In this document: positions 1-7,217 of the stretch, in pieces
Numbering within the stretch: the first letter of the stretch is position 1
Layout of the letters: each line of letters starts with the position of its first letter
Virus record (IMG/VR): IMGVR_UViG_3300027607_000111
Location: 1 to 36,317 of that record
Origin: a virus
Strand: one strand, 5' to 3'
DNA: 36,317 nt
The notes under the pieces: model-generated
The model's input: the letters and a program-made list of their open reading frames with translations, nothing else
What the model was told of the DNA's origin: nothing
The model's database searches: none
Position numbers and translations under genes: made by a program

Positions 1-531
1 CTATTGTCCCAGAAGCCCTGTCTTTTCTTTTGATCCCAAACTGGAGCCGAAGAAAAAGTTGATCACAGCGTATAGCGAAGCCATAACGGCGGAAATGAGC
101 ATGCCCAATTGAGTGGACTCCGGCACCGCTTTGTCCGCAATCAAAACCGCCCAGGTGAACAAAGCCGCCAGACCGAAGAAGCCGACAACAATCGTGACGG
201 CCAAGACGGGAACCAAAATGGTCCGGGTTTTGGCGTACATGTCTCTGGCCGACTTCTGGTTTTCCACTTCCAGAGCAAACACATCAATGTCGAGCTGCCT
301 CAAATCACGCTTGACCTGGGCCTCCAATTCTCTGAGCTTCAACAGCAGTTCCGGTGATTGATGTTCCAAAATGTAGTCTGCCACCTCTTCAGGCGACCTT
401 TTCTCCTGATCGCCAAAAAGAGCCGGGGTCAAGATCGCGGCGACTGTGGCACCGGCGGGTCCGAAAAGACCGGTGGCAATAGTCGGAAAGGCCGTCTTTC
501 CGATAGCCTTAAACCGTTCTTTCCAATTCAT
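1..531 (-). CDS. GTA/phage 3-TM holin-like protein
   Basis: This is a membrane protein of about 176 residues resembling the three-helix holins found in gene transfer agents and alphaproteobacterial phages (GTA_holin_3TM type). Holins open the inner membrane so that endolysin reaches the peptidoglycan. An N-terminal Gly/Ala-rich hydrophobic stretch (about residues 13-38) is followed by a charged helix (about 50-95), then two clear membrane segments (about 105-130 and 142-165) and a short basic tail. I chose the ATG at 531 because it overlaps the stop of the upstream gene as ATGA and has GGAG about 9 bases upstream; the ATG 15 bases further upstream has no ribosome site. It is the last gene of the lysis group, downstream of the amidase cluster. 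The family call is by pattern and is moderately secure. Confidence 0.72.
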   Translation of the reverse strand: MNWKERFKAIGKTAFPTIATGLFGPAGATVAAILTPALFGDQEKRSPEEVADYILEHQSPELLLKLRELEAQVKRDLRQLDIDVFALEVENQKSARDMYAKTRTILVPVLAVTIVVGFFGLAALFTWAVLIADKAVPESTQLGMLISAVMASLYAVINFFFGSSLGSKEKTGLLGQ

Positions 532-2405
532 CTCTTGAAGCTCCATTTGTCATACGTCTTACGCGCGCCCCGCTTCTGCTTACCGTTCCGAGCCTCTTCC
601 AAATAGTCTAAGCCGGCCATGTCATAACCAAGCCACTCGGCAACCACGAGGCCGCCATAGACATAGTCCGCATAGCCGGAATACTGATCTCGAGTTTCCC
701 AATAGGAGTCCTCAGGCCACTTGTCGATCGGTGTCTTGAAACGGTCTGGATAGGTGGCTTTATAGATCGGGAATAGCTCCGACCAATTCTGTGCCCGGCC
801 AAAATCCATTTTCCGATTGTCGACATTGTAGAACGAGGGAACACGACGGTCCCAACCGTTATCTTTTGTTCTCTCATTCATGGACACCAACAGCCATTCA
901 AACCAAGGCCGGAACTGCTCATAACCTGCACGCACGCCAAGCCCCCAAACGCTCACGTTAAAATCCTGCATCCACATGACCGTCAACCAACCGGAATTGG
1001 ACCACATAATATTGAAGCGCTGTCGTTGAATAGCTTTCGTATCGCTGCCGGAATCATTCATGATCGCATTCAACTCAATCAAAATATCGGCCAACAACTT
1101 ATCGTAATAGGACTTCGGCAATAGCCAATTCGGCGCATCGTCCGGTGTCAAATAGTGAGCATGCAGAATGTCTCTGTATCCCCAAGCAAACCCCCGCATC
1201 TGGCCTTTGAAAATCGCCAACCGCTGACCGGCGTCATTGCTGGTTCTTTCAAAATTCGAAGCCAGAATGTGCCGAAGAGTCGAATACTGAAGCTCTTCCA
1301 GCCAAAAGGGGTCCTCGGTAAGAAGAAACGGTATAAAAAATAGGCTGGGGTGATGAGCCGTATCGTGAGAGACAAAGGATGGGTAGGCTTTTCTGTCAGC
1401 CCCTCCCATGGCAATATGATTTGGGTTACCTCGGGTGTTCCAATGAAAATTGTGGTTTTGATAAGCCGGCTTGGTGATGTCAATCATCTCACCAGACGGT
1501 AATCGGAAATGGTGAACCGGCACCGCAGAATAATCCGCCGCCAGAGCGATCAAGTTTTCCTCATCCATCGCACCGCCAAGCAAACAAGAGGCGGACCAAC
1601 CCGTGACCACACCAATGTCGTGGCGCTCACCCCCATTTCCCATACCCCGCTCGAACTCCGGCATAGTAAAAGGTCCGGAATAAACAGGCTTCTTGCCCGG
1701 GTCATGCCCTAATCTCGCCTTTTCGAGCTGCGGCAAAAAGGGATGGTCCTTAATGTCGTCGCAGGTCTTGAGAATCGGCCTTTCCTCGGACTGCCATCGC
1801 CAGCGTCCCCCCCAAAAATGAAAAGGAACCTTCTGCGAGGCAATTTCTTTGCCGTTTTGGCTCAAACGAAACGTATACTCACCTGCGGTGAAAGGGGCAG
1901 ACATATCACTCGTCACATGTCCCAACTCGACAACCACTTCGACCCGGTCACTGGTCGTGTCCGGGCGAAAAGAGACATGCCAAAACCCGTTCGATGCCCG
2001 ACAATTCCTTTGGGTGAAATTGGAGCCGACCCAATCCTCAAAACATTTGGCTTGGTCTTGGCTGAAGTTCAGCTGCTCACCGTCTTTGAACGACAGCGTG
2101 ACCGCTAAACCTTGCGTCGCTTCTTCCGAACCTCCAGCAGAACCCGTATGATTTGAAGCAATCCGAAACTCCATCTCTTCGCGCAAAGCACGGGATCGTT
2201 CCTCAAGCTCGCGAGCCTGCCTGCCAATCTCTCTCGAATCCGACTCCATCCACGTGAGAATTTGCCGCACTTGTTTATCGGAGAGACGATCAACGCCAGC
2301 ATCGCCCGCTTCGTCAGCAAACGTGACAGACGATATGATCAGCGCAATCATAAATGCGGAAATCACTCCAACGGCAATTTGAAAAATGAATGCGTGCTTC
2401 GTCAT
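528..2405 (-). CDS. large exported protein with toroid-like helical domain
   Basis: This protein of about 625 residues starts with a hydrophobic segment ending in VTFA-DE, which looks like a signal peptide or anchor. I start it at the ATG at 2405 because this gives a normal short n-region; ATGs at 2417 and 2438 are possible and none has a good ribosome site. Residues of about 45-80 form a charged coiled coil. The C-terminal half contains HDTAHHPSLFFIPFLL, a Trp/Tyr-rich RGFAWGYRDILHAHYLTPDD segment and a long helical region. This pattern is typical of alpha/alpha-toroid glycan-active proteins. The same motif order occurs more weakly in the 840-residue protein at 32480-35002. It overlaps the holin by four bases (ATGA). 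A role in polysaccharide or envelope processing is an inference; the exact family is unknown to me. Confidence 0.6.
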   Translation of the reverse strand: MTKHAFIFQIAVGVISAFMIALIISSVTFADEAGDAGVDRLSDKQVRQILTWMESDSREIGRQARELEERSRALREEMEFRIASNHTGSAGGSEEATQGLAVTLSFKDGEQLNFSQDQAKCFEDWVGSNFTQRNCRASNGFWHVSFRPDTTSDRVEVVVELGHVTSDMSAPFTAGEYTFRLSQNGKEIASQKVPFHFWGGRWRWQSEERPILKTCDDIKDHPFLPQLEKARLGHDPGKKPVYSGPFTMPEFERGMGNGGERHDIGVVTGWSASCLLGGAMDEENLIALAADYSAVPVHHFRLPSGEMIDITKPAYQNHNFHWNTRGNPNHIAMGGADRKAYPSFVSHDTAHHPSLFFIPFLLTEDPFWLEELQYSTLRHILASNFERTSNDAGQRLAIFKGQMRGFAWGYRDILHAHYLTPDDAPNWLLPKSYYDKLLADILIELNAIMNDSGSDTKAIQRQRFNIMWSNSGWLTVMWMQDFNVSVWGLGVRAGYEQFRPWFEWLLVSMNERTKDNGWDRRVPSFYNVDNRKMDFGRAQNWSELFPIYKATYPDRFKTPIDKWPEDSYWETRDQYSGYADYVYGGLVVAEWLGYDMAGLDYLEEARNGKQKRGARKTYDKWSFKR

Positions 2406-2576
2406 ATTCAGGCTCATTTCTAGGGTTACTGTTGGCATCGCCAGTGGTCTATCGTTTAGGCCAGCTTAACTTTGAAGGGTCGAAACTTCAATTGAGAGGG
2501 TATTCAAATCTTACAGCCATTTATGAAGCAATCGCGGTCAACAGGCCGTTAACCAAACCGCTTAGTGACTTTGAAT

Positions 2577-3053
2577 TCATCCTCTTTGCGGCGGCTCATC
2601 CGTATATCCGTACGGCACCAAATATTTGCGTGGCCAACGGCCATTTTCGATAGTCTCACATAGATCAGCAATGGTCATGCCTTCAAAAATGAGCCTTGCT
2701 TGCCGTTTAGGCCTGAGGAGTCTTCTAAGCCAGAAGCGAAACAGATCCCACAGACAGACTCCGTCATGAGCGATCAAAGTCAATTCATATTTATCCCAAT
2801 CGTGTATGGCCGGGTCTTGAATATTGAAGTATTTGCAAATGTCTTCAATCATGTAGTCGACATCTTCGGAATCGATTTCGAAACCGTCGCTCAAGAGACG
2901 ATGCGGCACGATCCAGTCGTCAGCAACATCCAATTTGTCGCGAATGATCCTCACGAGCATGTCATATGTCTCTTGAGTATACACAATCGCATTACTCTGA
3001 TTGAAACGGGCGCTTGCAGTCCGCTGTGCAACGGGCAATTTGCGCGACGTCAT
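2577..3053 (-). CDS. DUF1493-like protein, second gene of a two-gene cassette
   Basis: This is a 158-residue cytosolic protein. The central part (SDGFEIDSEDVDYMIED, then a Trp-rich stretch WDLFRFWLRRLL and a final IADLCETIENGRW) resembles DUF1493, a family of acyl-carrier-like helical proteins of unknown role. The usual carrier motif DSLD appears here as DSED. It overlaps the upstream gene by 62 bases if translation starts at 3053. An ATG at 2960 (MLVRIIRDKL) would remove the overlap and still keep the domain, so the true start is uncertain. Its position directly after a toxin-like ORF makes it an immunity candidate, which is inference from arrangement only. Confidence 0.62.
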   Translation of the reverse strand: MTSRKLPVAQRTASARFNQSNAIVYTQETYDMLVRIIRDKLDVADDWIVPHRLLSDGFEIDSEDVDYMIEDICKYFNIQDPAIHDWDKYELTLIAHDGVCLWDLFRFWLRRLLRPKRQARLIFEGMTIADLCETIENGRWPRKYLVPYGYTDEPPQRG

Positions 3054-3540
3054 TGGCTAAAAGCCCCCAACCGACATAAGGAGTGGCTCGACCAACGAAC
3101 TTCCCTGCATATCGTGTCATTGGAAACTTTGCAGCCAAAGTCCTCCCATATCTGAGCGTCGTGTCGGTCGGAGCCGGCAGCTTGAGACCAAATGGAAGCT
3201 TACGTTCACCCAGAAACTGACGCGCCGCATGGGATACATAAGACGTTTTCTCGCTCGCCTTGCCCAATGGTCCTTTTTCTTTCTCCAACCGAGGCTGTCC
3301 AGCGCGAACTGCAGCTGCCCCAGCAATTGTCCCAAGACCCAATTGTCTGGCCGTACAGCCCGCCATGCACCTTGATATATGAGGAGTCCTTCTTTCTGGG
3401 GTCGGCGGCAAGGGGAATTCTTGGTGACCTGACAAAAGAGAGTATCGACGTCGATTGGCGCCACGCCGCTGCAGTTCCTGCGCTAACAACTCACGTCTAT
3501 TGTCGGCGTCATAGATCGGGCCTCCCTGTGTTTGGGCCAT
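2992..3540 (-). CDS. toxin-like cargo protein, first gene of a cassette
   Basis: This is a 182-residue protein I do not recognise by name. The start at 3540 has AGGTGA seven bases upstream. Near the N-terminus is a Leu/Glu/Arg helix, ELLAQELQRRGANRRRY, followed by a proline-rich FPLPPTP segment; a similar arrangement begins the protein at 28759-29817. The middle is basic. The C-terminal region has GKFVGRATPYVGWGLLANDV and then two cysteines, a hydrophobic helix of the kind seen near the end of polymorphic-toxin and secreted-effector cores. It is followed by a DUF1493-like gene that overlaps it. Location between lysis genes and the exported 625-residue protein suggests cargo rather than a structural role. 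Toxin function is a guess from architecture. Confidence 0.5.
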   Translation of the reverse strand: MAQTQGGPIYDADNRRELLAQELQRRGANRRRYSLLSGHQEFPLPPTPERRTPHISRCMAGCTARQLGLGTIAGAAAVRAGQPRLEKEKGPLGKASEKTSYVSHAARQFLGERKLPFGLKLPAPTDTTLRYGRTLAAKFPMTRYAGKFVGRATPYVGWGLLANDVAQIARCTADCKRPFQSE

Positions 3541-3657
3541 ATCGAATTCACCTTATGCGTGTCTATCGACAAACATCGCCGGAAAATACGGCATCAGTAT
3601 GACATGAACAAATGGCATTTCTTGCCCCATAAAAGCTAAGCTCTTCGGCCTGTGCCC

Positions 3658-3894
3658 TTACCGCCTAACGACTTTTAGCGACACAGATGTTCCCACGCCG
3701 TCTTTCAAATAGGCTTCCAGTGCGGCGGCGGATTTAATGATCTCGTCCATCTTGGTATTGGGCAGAGCCTGCACCACTTGGACCCAGGCCCAGCAGCGCC
3801 GCCCCTCCGCCGGCTCTTCTAAAGTGAGATAGTCCGGACACGCCCAATCCTCCGGATCAGAGTCGTCAGAGCCCGAGATCATGGAGACTCGCAT
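3658..3894 (-). CDS. small hypothetical protein after the amidase
   Basis: This short acidic protein of about 78 residues has no signal peptide or membrane segment. It has a Trp/Cys-containing middle (CWAWVQVVQALPNT) and a basic end. It overlaps the amidase 3' end by about 29 bases when started at 3894. A second ATG at 3882 would shorten it by four residues and the overlap to 17 bases. The tight overlap with the amidase supports translation as part of the lysis operon. I do not recognise it; it does not look like an Rz spanin because it lacks a lipobox or membrane helix. Confidence 0.5.
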   Translation of the reverse strand: MRVSMISGSDDSDPEDWACPDYLTLEEPAEGRRCWAWVQVVQALPNTKMDEIIKSAAALEAYLKDGVGTSVSLKVVRR

Positions 3895-4282
3895 AAGGGC
3901 AATGTGGCTTGCCCTTGGGATCTAGATCACAGTGCCGCACAACTTCCGCATCCGGATATCTCGATTTCAATTCACCAATAAGCGCCTTCAATGCGGTCTT
4001 CTGAGACAATGTGTAATTGGCCTCAGGTTGATCATTGTGCTCTCCAAGCCCGCCGATCAAACAAATGCCTTCAGAGTTTTGATTGTAGCCTTTCACATGG
4101 GCCCCGGCTGTTCCGCTATTGCGCCCTTTCTCGATCCGACCATTGCGCCGGATCACCCAATGATAGCCGATCCCCTTCCAGCCTCGAGCCTTGTGCCAAG
4201 CATCGATGGTTTCGACGCCGATATCGCTTTCCTTGCGGGTTGCCGAATGATGAATCACGATATACTCAGTTTTACGCCTCAT
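3866..4282 (-). CDS. N-acetylmuramoyl-L-alanine amidase endolysin
   Basis: This 138-residue protein is a zinc amidase of the Amidase_2/T7-lysozyme type, which cuts the bond between muramic acid and L-alanine of peptidoglycan at lysis. The zinc ligands are visible: a histidine in YIVIHHSATRKE near the N-terminus, and the His and Cys of RHCDLDPKGKPHCPY near the C-terminus. GIGYHWVIRRNGRI and GICLIGG are the usual core strands. The start at 4282 is chosen because the ATG overlaps the upstream stop as ATGA and leaves the HH motif near the N-terminus; the longer open frame upstream overlaps the TM gene. There is no signal peptide, so release would depend on a holin. Confidence 0.9.
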   Translation of the reverse strand: MRRKTEYIVIHHSATRKESDIGVETIDAWHKARGWKGIGYHWVIRRNGRIEKGRNSGTAGAHVKGYNQNSEGICLIGGLGEHNDQPEANYTLSQKTALKALIGELKSRYPDAEVVRHCDLDPKGKPHCPYASLHDLGL

Positions 4283-4545
4283 GGGCTGTTGCTTTTGATA
4301 CTGTTCCACAGGACAGCGAGTACCCCGCCTGTGAAAATCGTGAACACCGTAATGATCACGCGGCTGCCCACTTGTTCTGACAGCTTTCGGTATTTTCCCG
4401 CCCAATTGATGGTCTCACGAAACTCCTTCATCGACTCCACGTCCGTGATATCCACATCGAAATGCTGAAACAATTCCGCAACGGTTTGGTGCGCCGCCAT
4501 TTGGGCTGCCTCCGTCGCGATCTTTTGGGCCTCTTCCGGCGTCAT
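4279..4545 (-). CDS. small single-TM protein upstream of the amidase
   Basis: This 88-residue protein has a charged helical N-terminal part of about 65 residues, then one membrane segment (VIITVFTIFTGGVLAVLW) and a short polar end. The ATG at 4545 has GGAG six bases upstream, which decides it over the TTG further up. It overlaps the amidase start by four bases (ATGA), so the two are translationally coupled. Position and topology suggest a lysis accessory protein, holin or antiholin partner to the three-helix holin-like protein at 1-531. That role is inferred from context. Confidence 0.68.
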   Translation of the reverse strand: MTPEEAQKIATEAAQMAAHQTVAELFQHFDVDITDVESMKEFRETINWAGKYRKLSEQVGSRVIITVFTIFTGGVLAVLWNSIKSNSP

Positions 4546-4557
4546 GCATATCTCCAA

Positions 4558-4580
4558 TAAAAAAGGCCCCGGAGGGGCCT
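4558..4580 (-). terminator. intrinsic terminator after 112-residue gene (copy 1)
   Basis: On the minus strand AGGCCCC-TCC-GGGGCCT is a perfect 7-base-pair hairpin followed by a run of T. It lies five bases after the stop of the 4585-4923 gene and ends just before the ribosome site of the small TM gene. A diverged version of the same terminator lies at 5888-5906. Confidence 0.85.
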
Positions 4581-4584
4581 GATG

Positions 4585-4923
4585 TCATAGAAAAGACTTC
4601 AAGTGTTTCCGATATTGCGCCCTGGTGAGATCCGGTCGTGACTGTCTGGCCAACTCAAACAATGCATTGAAAACAATGATCTTGAAGGGATCACCACCTT
4701 CTCCGGGAATAGCTCTTTCAAAGTTTTGGTCTTTGGTCGGCGTGTGAATCCCGGCCTGCAGAATCCATTCACCATTGATATAGTAGTACTCGTCTTCGTC
4801 CGACTGCGCGGATTTGGGAACCAAGCCTTCAATAAATGTATGGGTCTCTTCAAGCTTAGGCTTGTCCGACCGCAGCCCGTAATAAGCCACACGCCCATTG
4901 GGCCCTATAAAACATCCTCTCAT
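4585..4923 (-). CDS. 112-residue fibre-proximal protein, copy 1
   Basis: This 112-residue protein is a clear paralogue of the 6879-7217 product. Both begin MRG(C/S)F and share FIEGL, DEYY(Y/W)INGEW(I/V)LQ, and a C-terminal LT(R/K)AQYRKHLK. The shared block INGEW near residue 50 and the helical end suggest a small phage accessory or fibre-assembly type protein; copy 2 sits directly after the fibre gene, where tail-fibre chaperones are often encoded. The start has GAGAGGA about 10 bases upstream, a leader that resembles that of copy 2. It is separated from the fibre by two methyltransferase genes, so it looks like a duplicated boundary gene. Function is not established. Confidence 0.72.
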   Translation of the reverse strand: MRGCFIGPNGRVAYYGLRSDKPKLEETHTFIEGLVPKSAQSDEDEYYYINGEWILQAGIHTPTKDQNFERAIPGEGGDPFKIIVFNALFELARQSRPDLTRAQYRKHLKSFL

Positions 4924-5025
4924 GATTGGTCATCCTCTCAAATTCGAACTGCCGCTTCATTTGCAACAAACTACTTTCTGTGCCATCTGTTCGGAACCCG
5001 CCTTTATCGGAAGACAAATCTGACT

Positions 5026-5913
5026 ATGTCTGCTGCCCCAAAAAGCCCGCGACTATTGCTAGCAAAAAGAAGGATTTCGGATTTTTCCACAGTCCTGAGC
5101 GCCTATGCACAGGCAGGTATCAACCTTGGCAGCTGCATTGATGGAGGGGCAGGCTTCGGCCATACGGCACTCAAAATGTGCTCATATCTCAACGAGAATG
5201 AGAAGGTCCTCGCGTTTGAACCTTTCCCCGGCAATCACCGCTTTTTTGAAAAACCAGAGTTTTTGAAGGCCGCTAACGGTCAAGTCGAGCTCGTAAAAAA
5301 AGCAATTTCCAATGAAAAAGGTCAGTTCACACTTGCCGTTTCAAGCATAGTCGAAGAAGGCAGCCGCTGGGGCGCGACGGGAAAAAGTGGGTACTCATCG
5401 GCGGGTCGCCTAGACGATCGCGCACCGCAAGGACAACATGACTGCTTAGTAGAATGCGTAAGGCTTGAAGATGAGATTCCTCAGGATACGAAGATAGGCT
5501 TCATCAAACTTGATTTACAAGGCGGTGAGCTAAACGCCTTAAAGGGTCTGGGGTCTAGACTTGCTGACATTCCCCTTATGTGGATCGAATTCATGGGGCA
5601 AGCCGATCTCTACAAGTACCTAACTCAAAAAGGTTTCATCCTCTTTGACTCCAGCTATCTGTTTTTTGGCGAACCTAATGATGCAACGCGACACTATTTC
5701 CAGACAGAAAACTTAAAGGCCAATCTCTCCATAGATCAGAAATCCTGGACCGGATTCCGAAGAGACCATTGGGGCGACTATCTGGCCAACTTTCGGGCCA
5801 TGAAGACACTGTTTGGGCTCGTGCAAACCGACTTGCTTTGCATAAACAGGAATTTTCTCGAAGAATTCCATGCAGCGCGGCCTTTCATAAAAAAAGCCCC
5901 GAGAGGCGCCTGA
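5026..5913 (+). CDS. FkbM-family methyltransferase
   Basis: This 295-residue SAM-dependent methyltransferase is on the strand opposite to the phage genes. It has CIDGGAGFGHTAL (SAM-binding motif I), VLAFEPFPGN (acidic motif II) and IKLDLQGGELNALKGL, the arrangement typical of FkbM methyltransferases that O-methylate sugars and other small glycan units. The start at 5026 gives a compact protein with GGAAG upstream; the open frame extends 300 bases further back but that part is antisense to the 112-residue gene. The last residues (IKKAPRGA) are encoded by a diverged terminator belonging to a remnant of the 112-residue gene, so the 3' end looks chimeric. A role in altering host surface glycans, and so phage adsorption, is inference. 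Confidence 0.8.
   Translation: MSAAPKSPRLLLAKRRISDFSTVLSAYAQAGINLGSCIDGGAGFGHTALKMCSYLNENEKVLAFEPFPGNHRFFEKPEFLKAANGQVELVKKAISNEKGQFTLAVSSIVEEGSRWGATGKSGYSSAGRLDDRAPQGQHDCLVECVRLEDEIPQDTKIGFIKLDLQGGELNALKGLGSRLADIPLMWIEFMGQADLYKYLTQKGFILFDSSYLFFGEPNDATRHYFQTENLKANLSIDQKSWTGFRRDHWGDYLANFRAMKTLFGLVQTDLLCINRNFLEEFHAARPFIKKAPRGA
5888..5906 (-). terminator. diverged terminator of the gene remnant
   Basis: On the minus strand GCGCC-TCTC-GGGGC followed by seven or more T matches the copy 1 terminator at 4558-4580, with one stem mismatch. It overlaps the last codons of the FkbM gene on the other strand. Terminator activity is uncertain because the stem is weakened. Confidence 0.5.
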
Positions 5914-5990
5914 AGTCACAGAATGGATTTCATGTGTTTTCAACATTACGACCGGGTCATATCTCGTCGGTGTTGCAGCATTGGCCGCTC
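5907..5990 (-). pseudogene. 3' remnant of the 112-residue gene (third copy)
   Basis: Reading on the minus strand, this stretch aligns with the last ~80 bases of the 4585-4923 gene, through the stop codon and into its terminator. The final codons read KHMKSIL-stop, matching KHLKSFL-stop, but in-frame stops lie just upstream. It therefore appears to be a decayed third copy between the two methyltransferase genes. Confidence 0.65.
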
Positions 5991-6000
5991 GTGGTCATAA

Positions 6001-6026
6001 AGAAAAACCGGCCACAACGAGCCGGT
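6001..6026 (-). terminator. intrinsic terminator after the split methyltransferase
   Basis: On the minus strand ACCGGC, an eight-base loop, GCCGGT and then TTTTTCT form a six-base-pair hairpin with a T run, 17 bases past the methyltransferase stop. Confidence 0.7.
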
Positions 6027-6042
6027 CTTGAATTTAATTTGC

Positions 6043-6819
6043 CTACCGTACTCTAGATTCCAGTAGAAGTAATTTGAGCGTAACGTCTTTTGGCCACACT
6101 GCTTTCCAGTCAAGAACTGTGTACTTCCAATCGTCAAGCTCTTCAGGTGGTTTGAACTGCGGCGGCAAAGCGAATATTCCCAATGCGTCCGGCGCCATAA
6201 GCTTCTCTAGATCATTCAAGAAGTGTTCAATGCTCCAGTGAAAGCCGATTGAGCAGAAGCTATACAATGGATCGTATTTTTTATTGATAGCATTCATCGG
6301 AACATCCGCAGAATTGATAATTTCAACGTTCGTGATCTTGTTGTATTCAAGAATAGCCGTCAGCACACCAATGTTCCCACAAAACGAGTCATAAAAGCGA
6401 GGCCCCATGACCGTGCACTTTGTTTCCGTGCCTTCGCCCTCGTACGCATCTATTTTACTTTCAGACCAACCCAGTTTTTTTGAAAAGAAAACCACAGATC
6501 TCCCCATACCCGGCCCGACTTCCAAAATACGTTGTGGTTTTGTCATCCCCTTTAAGACAGACTCTAACGCTTCATATTCTCCCCAACACGCCCCATTTTG
6601 ATCAACCTCCCACTTTTCACGGGATGCTTAATCGGGTTTTAGATCAAACTGAGGTGATATCAGTTTAATAGCTGCGACTATTTCCGGCGTTAAAGGCGGT
6701 TCCTTAAAGACATGTTCTTTTTGAGCTAGTCGATTATCCAACTCATCAAAAGAAGGACGCGGCGAAAACTTGCGCTTAATGCGCTCAAGAACTCCCAAAA
6801 TTACACCCCAATTTGACAC
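6043..6819 (-). pseudogene. class I SAM methyltransferase split by in-frame TAA
   Basis: The frame from a GTG at 6819 to the stop at 6043 encodes a 258-codon methyltransferase interrupted only by one TAA at 6628-6630. Upstream of the stop are 63 sensible codons ending FDLKPD; directly after it the same frame continues ASREKWEVDQNGACWGEYEA, and then RILEVGPGMGRSVVFF, a textbook SAM-binding motif I. The part after the stop has no start codon until the ATG at 6546, which lies inside the domain. A GAA to TAA change would explain it. It lies after copy 2 of the 112-residue gene and before a terminator, beside a second methyltransferase. It is either a pseudogene, a read-through gene, or a truncated 167-residue product from 6546. 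Confidence 0.72.
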
Positions 6820-6878
6820 TTTGCCTAAAATTAAACCGCCTTAACGCCGGTTGCGAGTGGGGTCAACCACGAGACACG

Positions 6879-7217
6879 TCACAGTAGAGTCTTCAAGTGT
6901 TTGCGGTACTGAGCTTTTGTAAGTGTGGGGTTAGACTGTTTTGCCAACTCAAATATGGCTCTTAGTGCTATTCTTCCAAAGGGGCTTTGGTTTTCCTCTT
7001 TTAGAGCATCTGCCATGACGACTTGAGGGTCTGGTTTGTTGATATCCTTCTGCAAGACCCATTCACCGTTGATCCAATAGTATTCATCGTACATCTCGAA
7101 AGCTGTTGCGGGAGCCAAACCTTCAATGAACGTGTTTTCTTTCTCCAATAGCGCTCCATCCGCCCGCTCTCCATAAAAAAGCACTTTGCCCTCTGGGCTT
7201 ACAAAAGACCCCCTCAT
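6879..7217 (-). CDS. 112-residue fibre-proximal protein, copy 2
   Basis: This 112-residue protein is paralogous to the 4585-4923 product with the same length and the same conserved blocks (ENTFIEGL, DEYYWINGEWVLQ, KAQYRKHLK). Its ATG overlaps the fibre stop as ATGA and has AGAGGA upstream, so it is coupled to the fibre gene. This is the usual position of a fibre chaperone or a small fibre-associated protein, which is the best guess. Being coupled to the fibre, this copy is probably the ancestral one. A weak possible hairpin (AACCG...CGGTT) lies downstream but I would not call it a terminator. Confidence 0.75.
   Translation of the reverse strand: MRGSFVSPEGKVLFYGERADGALLEKENTFIEGLAPATAFEMYDEYYWINGEWVLQKDINKPDPQVVMADALKEENQSPFGRIALRAIFELAKQSNPTLTKAQYRKHLKTLL

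Noticed and set aside
4726-5025. N-terminal 100-codon extension of the FkbM frame
   Set aside because: It is antisense to the conserved 112-residue gene and its leader; motif spacing fits a start at 5026.
6628-6630. Recoding of TAA as an amino acid
   Set aside because: Other genes in the window (for example 2992-3540, portal, 35002-35835) end in TAA, so a general recoding is not supported.
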